Below are positions 1 to 10,440 of a DNA stretch of 37,500 nucleotides, piece by piece. This DNA is from Chrysomallon squamiferum (lineage: Eukaryota > Mollusca > Gastropoda > Neomphalida > Peltospiridae). The position numbers and the translations under genes were made by a program. Numbering within the stretch: position 1 is the stretch's first letter; each line of letters opens with the position of its first letter. The DNA lies in NCBI GenBank assembly GCA_012295275.1, contig CM022669.1:16285172-16322671 (forward strand), in the 5' to 3' direction. The notes below the pieces were generated by a model. It saw nothing but the letters and a program-made list of their open reading frames with translations, was not told the DNA's origin and searched no databases.

Positions 1-680
1 GACGAAAGGGGGGAAAAAAATTCTAGATATTTGACTGCAAAGAACAGTCCAGAAAGCAAAGACATATCACACCTAAGCGTATTTCAAGCGCTGGAGTGAT
101 TATCTGATAAATCTAACTGAATGTCATAGCTGATTAAATCTGATTAAATCTGAATTTTAATATTTTTTAAAAATAATGTTAATGAGCTAAAAATAGTTTT
201 ATCAGCTGCATTTTTGTATTTAAAAATAAAATTTATTCCTTGCTGAAAATACAAAATAAAGATAGCTAGACAGAGAAACAGCCACACAGACAGACAGAGA
301 GACAGATAGATAGATAGATAAATAAATAACTTCCAGTTAAAAATTCGTCAACAATTTGAGATGCTCATTTTCCTCTGTTATATTATACTTTCTTAAATAT
401 TTTAATATTTAAATATTTTAAATTAGCCAGTAACTGTTTTATTTCTGTATTACCTCTATGTAGTTGTCACCAGTCAATTTTCTTCACGTCTCGTGTTCGT
501 TCTAATACCATCCTTTCCCGTTCCACAGAAGGTTAAATGTATTTTTCAGAAAATTCTCTACTGTTGTCTATAATGCACTATGGTAGGCTTAGTAATCCTT
601 GTCCATCCAGTGTACGACTCTGAAACACGTATAACTCAAACATATCAGTTCTGACATAGCCTCGGTCTATTTGATCACCG
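1..680. other. AT-rich non-coding stretch with a small GACA/GATA/AATA microsatellite
   Basis: No open frame of note occurs here. A short compound tetranucleotide tract lies at about 286-329, where GACA units pass into GATA and then AATA units. The rest is AT-rich single-copy-looking sequence. Nothing else is recognised. Confidence 0.7.
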
Positions 681-1039
681 CCTTAGTCGAAGTTCAGTCG
701 ACTGTAACACAAACGTAGACAGTCTTAATACAACCACAGTATATTTCAACACCAACCTTAGTCAGTTCCAATACAAATTCAGTCAATTTTAACACAACTT
801 TAGTCAGTTCCAACACAAGCTCAGTCACTTTTAACACAGCCTTTAGTCAATTCCAACACAAAGCTCCGTCAATTTTAACACAACCTTAGTCAATTCCAAC
901 ACAGGCTCAGTCAATTTTTAACACAACCTTAGTCAATTCCAACACAAAGCTCAGTCACTTTTAACACAACTTTAGTCAGTTCCTATCACACAACCGTAAC
1001 CAATTCTCACACAATCCAAGTCATTAAGTTCTAACACAA
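681..1039. repeat. Degenerate minisatellite, about 16 monomers of about 21 bp in a dimeric pattern
   Basis: Units end in a near-constant AACACAA and carry AGTCA near their start, for example CTTAGTCAATTCCAACACAA. About 16 units can be read by eye. In the central part they alternate between a type ending TTTTAACACAA and a type ending TCCAACACAA, so the real repeat is a dimer of about 42 bp. The outermost units are the most diverged, as expected when homogenisation acts mainly in the middle of an array. No frame stays open across it. A non-coding tandem array is the safe call. Confidence 0.9.
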
Positions 1040-1234
1040 AAGCCTAGTAAATAATTTATCTTGAACTCCCTTCAAAAAAACAACAACCGCACACACGTCC
1101 AAATCAAGTGCGGCAAACAAAACAACGACAACAACAAAAACAAAACCACTGGATTCCTTCAGCTACAAAACACTGCGGCGACATCGACCTCTCTGCAGTG
1201 TAATTATTTTTAATAAGTTAGTAGTTTTGTTAAC

Positions 1235-1530
1235 GGTTCGATTTCCTGCTAATCCGCCGATGAATTCGCCGGGCCGCGATGGACGTGTTTCCCACCAGTC
1301 CGACAATTGCAAACAATGGCAGCAGGTTTTTCCCCCCATTGAAAAAAAAAAAAAAGATCGAACAGCTCTCCTCCGTTAATAAACCTCTCTATTTCCTTTA
1401 ATACAATTACCGCAGCTGTAATTCTGTACCGGGGTATTTTTATTGGACTTTTTCCCCCATTGTGTCTAATTAAGATCAAGGGAATGAATTAACGTGAGAC
1501 TCAAGGTGATTTGCTCTAATGAGATTTGTC
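1235..1530. promoter_or_regulatory. Non-repetitive, motif-dense island; possible conserved enhancer
   Basis: This block differs from its surroundings in high complexity and more CpG (around 1256-1287). It carries several developmental transcription-factor words: AACAATGG at 1312-1319 and CATTGTG near 1459 (Sox-like, opposite strands), TAATTAA at 1467-1473 and AATTAACG at about 1487 (homeodomain-like), and TCAAGGTGA just after 1500 (one base off the NR5A/ERR half-site). A 76-codon frame runs on the minus strand (1249-1479) but includes a poly-F stretch from an A run and matches no family known to me. Regulatory function is inferred from word content only. Confidence 0.25.
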
Positions 1531-2437
1531 TCTGATCTTCTCTACAAATACGCTAGTAGAGAATAATAAATGTACGTCGACCTGAGGTTTGTTCGTGTAG
1601 CTATAAAGTATAGTACTTCCTGATAATGACATCTGAGCAAAAAAAAATGGAGAAGTAAATAGGTGAATTACCTACATTAAAACGTACTGACAAATTTGGC
1701 ATTTTATGCCGAAGAGAGCATATCTTTTATATTTCTAATTTTATCTGTCTGTGTGTCTATCCATCTATCTCTCTATATATCAGTCAGTTTATCTCTCTCT
1801 CTCTCTCTGTATAATATATATACATATATGTATGAGTACTGTCTTTGGAATAACTGGAATAATACTGTGTATTTATATTATATACATATTGATTCAAACA
1901 CAAGCATATAATTAGCTCAGACATTTACAAGATGCGTCGAGTTATTCCAACGACAGTATTCATAAACAAATTCGATAAAGAATGCGTTTAGCCAAGGAGA
2001 TCTTGTAGCTTTGTTACGGCACGTAACACCGATTACAACATGTACCAAAATATATGTAAATGGGAAAATATTACAACATTAATCTACAAAATAGCTGAGT
2101 AACATGCAACTGCATTTGACAGACATGACTGTTTGTATCATGGAAATATATGTTCAAGAAAAAAATAAAAAAATGTATACTAAGTGTAACGAAATTTTAA
2201 TTAGCTATGCTATAAGCTTTAGTCAGGTAACTATTCTGCAAACGAATATAATAATGACTACGCGGTAGAACAGTCTGTAAAGAGATAGGTGTTTTATGTA
2301 TTTATAATAATATGACTTAATACTTCAAATGAACTTTCTATATAAACTGTGCTGAGAAATAGCAATACAGAATCCAAAATATATGTCTGTAAAATCTTTG
2401 AATCGTTTCTAAATATCTTTACCAAATTAAGTACTAG
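1531..2437. other. AT-rich stretch without recognisable genes
   Basis: A short (CT)n tract lies at about 1790-1808, followed by a TATA/CATA-rich piece. The remainder is AT-rich sequence. The 71-codon plus-strand frame at 1696-1911 is built on the (CT)n and TA tracts and is not a credible gene. Confidence 0.65.
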
Positions 2438-2600
2438 AGTAAGTAAGTAAGTAAAAGTAAGTAAATAAGTATGTAAGTAAATAAATAAATAAACAAATAA
2501 ATAAATAAATAAATAAGAAAATGAGAAAATAAGTTAGTAAGTAAGAAAAAGGTAAGTAAATAAGTAATAAAGTTAATAAGTAAATATGTAAATAAAAACG
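2438..2600. repeat. (AAGT)n/(AAAT)n tetranucleotide array
   Basis: Imperfect tetranucleotide array alternating between AAGT and AAAT units, with single-base interruptions. The minus strand stays open (2427-2681) only because the array reads as Leu/Tyr/Phe-rich low complexity. Confidence 0.9.
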
Positions 2601-2739
2601 CAAAAGAAACATTGCTGCTAAAGTAAGATCAAGAATAACGATCCGCACGGGTGACAGCTTGTTTCTGCTATGTATTAGCATATTAGTGCCTGTTCTGACA
2701 AAATTTAATATGGAAAGAAAACGAATGTTTTCCAGCTGA

Positions 2740-2860
2740 AGGCTCTGAAATTGTTAAGCGCTGATGACAGATTAATCTTGATTTCTTCCGAGGACTCTCG
2801 AGCAATCAATGAAAATATCGGCCTTCAGTCACTTGTAATTGGTTAAGTGGAGAGTGCAGA
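2740..2860. promoter_or_regulatory. Small motif-dense island with homeodomain-type words
   Basis: A non-repetitive block with TGATGACAG at about 2762-2770 (Pbx/Meis-like), the palindrome AGATTAATCT at 2769-2778 (back-to-back GATTA/TAATC, a paired or K50 homeodomain pattern), an AATCAATGAAA word and TAATTGG. It sits between a tetranucleotide array and AT-rich filler. An enhancer fragment is a plausible inference. Conservation cannot be assessed from one sequence. Confidence 0.2.
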
Positions 2861-3392
2861 AATCTAAGAAATGAGAACAGAATATGACAAATAAATGAAG
2901 AAAAAAAAAGTCACGTAAAGATCAAGTGTTAACTGCAGTTTGTTAACCAGGCTGTTAGGTTTTTGGATTCTGTTATTTCTTTTTCTGACGATGTTAGCTG
3001 ATTTCACCTTTGTTTCATGTCACAATATGCGCTTCGTTTTCTCACTTATTTTGCATTCAAAAGATTCTAATGAAAAAAAATATATAATTAGGACTCCATC
3101 AACATATCCATTGTCATTTCAACAACTACTACCACTACACTGACTTCTACAGCTGATATTACAATCAATACCATTGCTGATGCTCCTACTACAGCTATTA
3201 TTTATTACTACTGTTATTACTGCTGTTACGACGATTTTACTGCTGCAGCGTTACTATTACTGCAACGATTACTACCAACTACAACTATAACGATTATTAA
3301 CACACTATTAGTGCCACAATTCTCTCACAACAACTATTATAACAATGTATGCACTTTGTCATTTGGTTCCTACTTATATTCACACATCATGC
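2861..3392. other. AT-rich stretch with degenerate ACT/ATT triplets
   Basis: From about 3115 to 3350 the sequence is a scattered mix of ACT, ATT and CTG triplets, an eroded trinucleotide repeat. The 67-codon frame at 2940-3143 starts TTGTTAACC-side in low-complexity sequence and shows no recognisable domain. Confidence 0.55.
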
Positions 3393-3393
3393 G

Positions 3394-3442
3394 TTTTTTT
3401 TTTTTTTTGCAGTATTCTTTTCTTTTTTTTTTTTTTTTTTTT
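3394..3442. repeat. Two T runs, the first ending in a consensus 3' splice-site shape
   Basis: A run of 15 T at 3394-3408 ends in GCAG (AG at 3411-3412). A second run of about 20 T is followed by a short stretch ending TTAGCAG (AG at 3456-3457). Both have the polypyrimidine-AG shape of a 3' splice site. T runs are common across this window, so the resemblance may be chance. Confidence 0.6.
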
Positions 3443-3457
3443 GCTGTTATTTAGCAG

Positions 3458-3955
3458 ACTGCATCTAGAATTTTATACGTGGATGTCTCGTAAATATGGA
3501 CCACTAATACTACCAGCAGCAAGTAAATCGTTGCAAAGGCACATTCAGCAAAACGTAAAAATGATACATAGCCCAAAACACAGCAGTCACGCCGAACGTA
3601 AAACACAGTTATGGCATCATGCATTAATATGTTCTCTTATCAACCCGAAACAGTGTTATTAACTTTTTACTTTTTTATTTTTTTATTAGCGAACTTCTGC
3701 TGACAAAAGACTTTTGCGACCCCTGCTCACGAAGCAAGAATGACGGACAAAAGATTATGAGAGATTCAGTGACTTTAAGGAAAAGAAATAGAGCTTACGA
3801 ATGACTGCCCAAGACTGTATTTGATCAATAGCGTGTTGGAATTAACAGACCCTCAGAAAGGTCAAACGTCACGCAACGTTCTGAACGTAAAGAAATAAGT
3901 TTTTTTTTTTTTTTATCATTCGCTGGGTCGTTTCTAATAAAGTGGTTTGCGTAAT
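3458..3955 (+). other. Possible 3'-terminal exon (weak)
   Basis: After the AG at 3456-3457 one frame stays open to a TAA at 3660-3662, about 65 codons. The predicted residues are mixed composition, not a simple-repeat translation, and include the stretch WMSRKYGPLILPAASKSLQR. An AATAAA lies at 3936-3941 with GT-rich sequence just downstream, as at a polyadenylation site. No family is recognised. The parts occur in the right order for a last exon, but each is common by chance in AT-rich DNA. Confidence 0.12.
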
Positions 3956-4077
3956 TCAGACTCGTGTATTTTATTTGTGCCGGATTTCTGGTGAACGGAA
4001 TTTTACAAGGAGATAAATTACGTTGAGTCTAATTCGAAACCAAATAGGAACGTCTGTGCTATGATTTTTTGTTTGTG

Positions 4078-4293
4078 TCTGTGTGTGTGTGTGTGTCTTA
4101 CTAGATACAAAATTAAAATATTTTTTTTTACATTATTTTTTTAATTTATTTGCTTGCTTGTTTATTTGTTTGGTTGTACATGTATTTATTTAGTTATCTA
4201 TCTATCTGTCTATCTATCTATCTATCTATCTATCTCTATCTACCCATCTGTCTATCTGTCTATCTATCTATCTATCTATCTGTTTATTTATTT
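4078..4293. repeat. (GT)n tract and (TCTA)n array
   Basis: A short (GT)n tract lies at about 4078-4097. After AT-rich filler comes a (TCTA)n array from about 4194 to 4282 with TCTG interruptions, passing into TTTA units to about 4293. Confidence 0.9.
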
Positions 4294-4796
4294 ATTACAT
4301 TTTTTTTCTATTACTAATTAATTATTTAAAATATATCCATGGTACATGGGTTGACATACTGCAAGTGTTCGTGTGCTTATAAATTATTTATACTTTTAAA
4401 AAAAATATATGCAATAAGAAGCAAATGGAACCTTCAACATACCACTATCTCTATAAGCTAGAGCTTTGCTTTCGACCCAAGCAAAATATTTTATTTGCAA
4501 ATTCTTTTAAACAGTATTTATCCAGTCACAACTGAATATTCAGACATTCTGGTTCCCGATGTACATTCCAGAATTATGATCACCAAAAATTCCATGATAT
4601 ATTGATAAACAAAAAAAAAAAAGAAAAAAAAATGTTTTCATTACCAAACAATAACCTTTTTTTTTCATAATCAGTGGTGACAATGCTGCCAATATTCTTG
4701 ATTGTATTAAACAATTTAATCAAATGAAATACGTTGGTTGTTGGAAAGAATAAAAAAATCAATCAAATAAATGATAGGAATGCTGAGATTTTTAGA

Positions 4797-4830
<34 letters not shown>

Positions 4831-5198
4831 AATTCAAAAATTAACCTAGTCAAAAACATATTGAAAAATCCTACTAACATAAATATATATATATATATAT
4901 TTATGAAAACGTAGAGTAATGCTGTTCAATTTTCATTTTTTTATTTCTTTTTAAATTATTACTTTATACATTTTTGGGGTTTTTTTGAGGGTTTTTTTGG
5001 TTTTTTTTGGTTTTAATAAAAAATAACAATTTCGTACATATCCTTTGGGAAATTCTTTTTTTTTTTCTTTTTTTTATTCGCCTCAATAACAAAATTAAAT
5101 GATTTAGTGGTACTCACGTTACAGAAATTAATAATATTTTTTTTTTCCTTTCCTTTTTTCCGAGCCAGCAGTAAAATGATTATTACGATGATTACTAA
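4294..5198. repeat. AT-rich stretch with A30, (TA)n and several T runs
   Basis: A run of 30 A occupies 4799-4828 and a (TA)n tract 4885-4901. Several T or T/G homopolymer pieces follow at 4970-5010 and 5055-5085. The two minus-strand frames here (4580-4762, 5013-5204) are Phe/Lys-rich translations of these runs. No gene is seen. Confidence 0.75.
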
Positions 5199-5345
5199 AG
5201 GCAATGATGATGATGAAGGTTATGATGGTGATGATGATATTGAAGATTACGGTGATAACGTTGGTGATAGTTTTGGTAGTGGTGGTAATGATGATGATGA
5301 TGATGATGATAATGATAATGATAATAATGATGATGATGATGGAGA
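5199..5345. repeat. (GAT)n trinucleotide array
   Basis: Imperfect GAT array with GGT and AAT interruptions. It keeps two plus-strand frames open (Asp-rich and Met-rich readings). That is normal for a triplet array with few stop triplets and is not evidence of a gene. Confidence 0.9.
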
Positions 5346-5869
5346 AAAGTGGACTAAGACAGGAAGGTCAAAGAATAATATGTCACAATATACATATATA
5401 TATATATATCATAATAACTACAGTAATGACACTAATTTCAAAGCTTATTTTTTGCAATAGAAGACCTAATCAATAAAGCAGTAATAATGAGTTAATGAAA
5501 ATATTTTTATGATATCTCAATTGATTTTAATAAAAGCCGTTATTAATGTCATCTATGTTTATTTTGTATATCGATGACATACGTAAGAAGAAAACTGCTA
5601 AGTAAAAGGTTATTTCTGTATATTATCAGCTAGATATTTCTAATAAACATCATCCCATTGACATGCATGAACTGGCAGTTTTTGATCACCGAGACATGCA
5701 ACTGAGTTAATGCTCGGATTTTTTTGAAAGATAATTTATAAAACGGCAATAAAATAAGAAGAGTAAATGAAAATCTTCATATCTTAATTCGATAACCTTG
5801 CACAAGAAATTCTGTTATCAAGAATATAAAATGCTTTCATTTGTTGTTGTTGTTTTCTTTTGATATTTT
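5346..5869. other. AT-rich stretch, nothing recognised
   Basis: A short (TA)n tract lies at about 5396-5409. The remainder is AT-rich sequence without repeats, motifs or open frames I can support. Confidence 0.6.
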
Positions 5870-6110
5870 TATTTATTTATTTACTTCTTTTTATTTTCTT
5901 GTTTTTTTTTTAATTTTTTTTTTTCTTTTTCTTTGTGTGTTGTTGTGGATTTTTATGTAATTTTTATAATGTTTCGTTTGTTTTTGTTTTCTTTCTGGGG
6001 TTATTTCCTTATTGTGTGTGTGTGTGTCTGTGTGTGTGTGTGTGTGTTTGTGTTTGTCTGTGTGTGTGTGTGTGTGTTTGTCTGTGTGTGTGTGTGATGT
6101 GTATATGTGT

Positions 6111-6143
<33 letters not shown>
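5870..6143. repeat. T-rich tract, (GT)n array and T27 run
   Basis: T-rich sequence leads into a (GT)n array at about 6013-6105 with TTTGTC interruptions, then a run of 27 T at 6117-6143. The 108-codon plus-strand frame across it is Cys/Val and Phe low complexity. Confidence 0.9.
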
Positions 6144-6294
6144 AGCCAGTAACAAGAGGTTTCAATTGCTGGCAGTCGAGAAGATTAAGCCAATAACTCT
6201 TCATCTGTTTCCATGTACGTTTTGTTCTTGTTTTCAACAGGAAAAAAAATCTCATGAATAAATAAATTATTATCGATTAACAGTGAACGATGTC

Positions 6295-6485
6295 GATAGA
6301 TAATGCGTCAATACATTTCTGTTTCCAGGCTCGCTCCGTCCAGGTACCGTGTCACCTGACCTTGAATGAGACAAATTGCTGATTCTAAATTTGATTCCAC
6401 ACGCAGTAAATGTGTGAACACAAACAATTAGCCAGTCTCCCACTCACCCAAACCGACACGTGACACCAGCTGTTAGCATGGGGGT
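6295..6485. promoter_or_regulatory. Motif-dense island with NR5A/ERR-type half-site and CACGTG E-box
   Basis: A non-repetitive, higher-GC block. TGACCTTGA at 6357-6365 is the exact reverse complement of TCAAGGTCA, the extended half-site bound by NR5A and ERR nuclear receptors. A second half-site-like word overlaps it on the same side. CACGTG lies at 6457-6462 and CAGCTG just after it, both E-boxes, with an ACAATTA word at about 6424. Such a cluster in AT-rich DNA suggests a cis-regulatory element. This is an inference from motifs. Confidence 0.25.
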
Positions 6486-6716
6486 GAGAAGTACGAAAAT
6501 AAATAAATGACAACAAAACAAAAATAGGGTTTTCGTGGTTATGATTGTAGGTATACATTATTATTTTTTGGCTTTTGGGGGTTATTTTAGAAGTATATAT
6601 TTGTCAATTTAGGTAAATGTATGTGTTGTGGGTATATATATATATGGTTTAATCTAGATGACATAATACTGAATATATTTTAAGGTATAACAGTGTTTGT
6701 GTGATAGACTGAGAAA

Positions 6717-7597
<881 letters not shown>

Positions 7598-7632
7598 TTT
7601 ATTGTTATTGTTATTAGTATTATTATTATTAC

Positions 7633-7730
<98 letters not shown>

Positions 7731-7755
7731 ATATTTATTTATTTATTATTACTTT
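7598..7755. repeat. (ATT)n followed by (TTTA)n
   Basis: A trinucleotide ATT array (about 7600-7673) changes directly into a tetranucleotide TTTA array (to about 7750). Confidence 0.95.
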
Positions 7756-7989
7756 TTTTATGGTTTCTAATATCGGATTATCAGAGAAAGGAAATGAACG
7801 GACAACTTCATTAAACTAAAACTATTAGATTATTCTGCTAAAAAGCTAAAATAGTGTGGGTATATTTAGCCTCTCATTAGTTACACACAGATCTGAGTTC
7901 ATACTGCAAAGCATACGGTCTGAACAAACGCTAGTAAACAGTGTTCGCCATCTGAAACTAGAGTATAGAATTGCACTGCACAGATATGA

Positions 7990-8060
7990 AGGACGTGTGT
8001 TGCAAATTAGCGGTTTTAATATGCTCGTTATCATATTTGTATTCTCTTACACTGTTATAA
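7990..8060 (+). repeat. 71-bp duplicated segment, copy A
   Basis: Matches 8281-8351 base for base without gaps at a constant offset of 291. By eye there are six mismatches in 71 positions, five of them transitions. The shared core includes TTGCAAATTAGCGGTTTTAA. Both copies are followed by TA/CA-rich sequence. The 80-codon plus-strand frame covering this copy is not kept in copy B as a longer gene. Confidence 0.9.
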
Positions 8061-8201
8061 TAGACCATGTATATATATCACAATGCGCGCTAGCGTGAAC
8101 TCTGCATTGTTTGCGTCTTCGTTCTTCAAAGGACTGCCGTTTACGTGGGATTATGGTTCAGTTCTAATATTTAATCAATATTGCATGTATTTATAATTAT
8201 G

Positions 8202-8278
8202 TGTGCATGTGTGTGTGTGTCTGTGTCTGTGTCTGTGTCTGTGTCTGTGTGTGTGTGTTTCTATACACACACACACAC
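8202..8278. repeat. (GT)n/(TGTGTC)n and (CA)n microsatellite
   Basis: GT dinucleotides and hexanucleotide TGTGTC units at about 8206-8258 are followed by (CA)n at 8265-8278. The GT and CA parts are complementary and could fold back on each other. The array lies between the two copies of the 71-bp duplication. Confidence 0.9.
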
Positions 8279-8280
8279 GT

Positions 8281-8351
8281 AGGATATGTGTTGCAAATTA
8301 GCGGTTTTAATATACTCGTTATCATATTTGCATTCTGTTACACTATTATAA
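8281..8351 (+). repeat. 71-bp duplicated segment, copy B
   Basis: Second copy of the segment at 7990-8060, about 92% identical by eye. It starts right at the end of the (CA)n tract, so slippage or template switching in the microsatellite may have created the duplication. It is followed by CA/TA repeats to about 8400 and a GATA tract at about 8466-8494. Confidence 0.9.
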
Positions 8352-8519
8352 AACAATATATATACACACACACATATATACACACATAAACGTGTAGGGA
8401 TATATATCTACATATGCCGTATGTGTGCATGCATGTATGTGTATGTGTATGCGTGTGTGATGAAAGATAGATAGATAGACAGATAGATAGATAGTGCTTC
8501 ATCGTTATGCTCTGCTCAA

Positions 8520-9990
8520 AGGCATAGAATTATTATATTTGTATTAATGATTTTTGTTGCAACACAACGCGACATGTTTAATTCTATGATCCGGCATCAA
8601 AGAGAATATTTATCTTTCAGCTTGCACTTACTCAATTACTGAAACATGATACCGGAAAAAAAGTTACTTAGGCGATATACAAAATTTAACAATTCTAATT
8701 TTTTCTAAAGTTGATCTTTATTTAATATAAACAGTCTATACAGACAGTTTATAAAGTGCTCACAGAGCGTTGGAAATTATCTAACATTATCATTAAACAG
8801 TTTGAAGCCCGTATTAAGACTACTTAGAGACGGGACAGTGGTTTTTACACGACGGTATGGACTCCGAGTTGTTTAGAAGGTCAAAGATCTGTTCTTCCTT
8901 GTAAAACGTTATAACCTATGGCTGGGTTGAAGTAAGAATGCTCTGCCTCATTCATAATGTATAGGAATTCTTAGCGCCGTCAGCTGCTGCCGTGGGAAGC
9001 GATCGATCCGACGACCTCACCCGCCTGGAGTGAATTCTCCGACATCCTGATTTCAACGACAATTGTAACTTGTTTAATCCTTCAAGGGATAAAATACCCA
9101 TAGCAGTGCACTGGAGCATGGAACATGCATTCAGCCAGCGAAACATTCAGAGCTGATAGTTTACGTACAAAGACTTTATACATAACCAAACCATTCAGGT
9201 CGGAAATAGTATCGAATAAGCAATATTCGTGCTTTAGCCCTTTGTCTTCTGCTGTTGTTGTCTTCAGAATGCTTAATTGTTTGAGAAAAATCCAATTCTA
9301 ACTCGGCAAATAATCTATAGCTGCCAGCTATGCTCGGCGTTCAGTGCACAATGGTTGTGCTAATAATTACAGTCATTAATTCATCGTGCATGTTAAATAG
9401 CAGCTTGCAAGAACTTTTAATACTATGGTTTAACTTAGTGTTGTCGCGTTTCTAAAACGTAATCTCTTTTCGTTAATAAAGCGATATTTAAAAAAAGAAA
9501 AGAAAGTAAAAAAAAAAAAAAGGAAAAGGATTTACAGTTATATCAAAATTTGTGGATTATAATGTCTTGTGATATTTTTAAGAATATCATAAAGTGAATA
9601 ACGCGAACTGTATATTTAACGTATTCAAAAAATAAACTGATGATATATTTCATGTTAACTTTTCTTTCGGTTCAGAGGGAAAAAAGGTTATGTAAGTTTT
9701 CCATTGCAGTATATACTAATAACCCATTCTCGACGTAATTTATCATCAGATATATCTTCTTATATCTAGGACGTGAACAGTCATTTTCTTAACCTCATGT
9801 GTCATTCGAATTCGAGAACTTTCCGGAACATTCCTAAAGAACAGGACATACCATGGAATTTGATAAACAAGTCGCTGGGTATTGGATGAAAAGAGATATA
9901 GGGAAGTGATAGTTGTATTTCGTCCTGTTTTAGACGTTCTTGCGTGATTTATTCAGAGGAAGGACGCTTGAATATTTCTAATTTATTAGT
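8520..9990. other. Mostly single-copy AT-rich stretch with one GC-richer island
   Basis: A GC- and CpG-richer island lies at about 8965-9060. A 64-codon minus-strand frame spans 8952-9146 and its residues are mixed, but I recognise no family. The island may be an eroded repeat. An A-rich tract lies at 9487-9530. The rest holds nothing I can name. Confidence 0.5.
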
Positions 9991-9997
9991 TCATATC

Positions 9998-10023
9998 ATA
10001 TATATATATATATATATATATAT
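9998..10023. repeat. (TA)n tract
   Basis: About 26 bases of alternating TA. It sits inside the 109-codon frame at 9944-10273, whose remaining part is non-repetitive but resembles no family known to me. Confidence 0.9.
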
Positions 10024-10273
10024 CGTGACATCTGTTCGGACAAGGATATCCCTTTCCATGGGTAGGCATGCTATTACGGATTATAGAGTTACCAGATCCT
10101 CAGTCCTCTGTTTGCTTAAATTAAATAAACGAATGTTTATCGACATCTCGACACATTTTGATATTAAAGATTACCGTGTGCACGTTTCATCGTACAATAA
10201 TGAAGTAAGAGAAAACTGCAGCCGCTGGTCCATGTGCTATTACCATCGATCCGCAACAACGGGTGTTTTTTGA

Positions 10274-10440
10274 TGTGTTCATTCAACAGAGAGCGAAGTG
10301 TACTTCAGTGTTTTCGATAGTTCAGTCCTTGAGCAACGGTTGAAACGAGAAATAGCACAGCTTACGAGCTGACGTAGCTTGAACCAGCAAGCTACAACGT
10401 CTTAGATCTGCGTACTCCGATCTGCGAACTGTATTCCGTC
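10274..10440. other. Hairpin cluster with a short direct repeat
   Basis: Three ordered elements occur within 75 bp. First is CAGCT-N4-AGCTG (10358-10371). Next is GTAGCTTG-N6-CAAGCTAC (10374-10395), a perfect 8-bp stem with a 6-nt loop. Last is a 12-bp direct repeat at 10405-10416 and 10419-10430 that differs at one base (GATCTGCGTACT / GATCTGCGAACT). The block is richer in GC than its surroundings. It resembles the end structure of a mobile element or a protein-binding site. Neither can be shown here. Confidence 0.4.

Noticed and set aside
1232-1250. GGTTCGATTTCC, near a Pol III B box
   Set aside because: One base too many in the core and no A box at suitable distance.
4190-4293. Regularly spaced repeats that might suggest a CRISPR-like array
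   Set aside because: The unit is a tetranucleotide with no unique spacers, a plain microsatellite. The same applies to the 681-1039 minisatellite, which has no spacers.
5107-5476. Asp-rich and Met-rich frames that might look like an acidic protein
   Set aside because: Both are readings of one (GAT)n array in different frames. Such arrays lack stop triplets by composition.
8725-8760. ATAAACAGTCTATA resembling part of the long inverted repeat arms
   Set aside because: The match is about 13 bases, without the flanking blocks.
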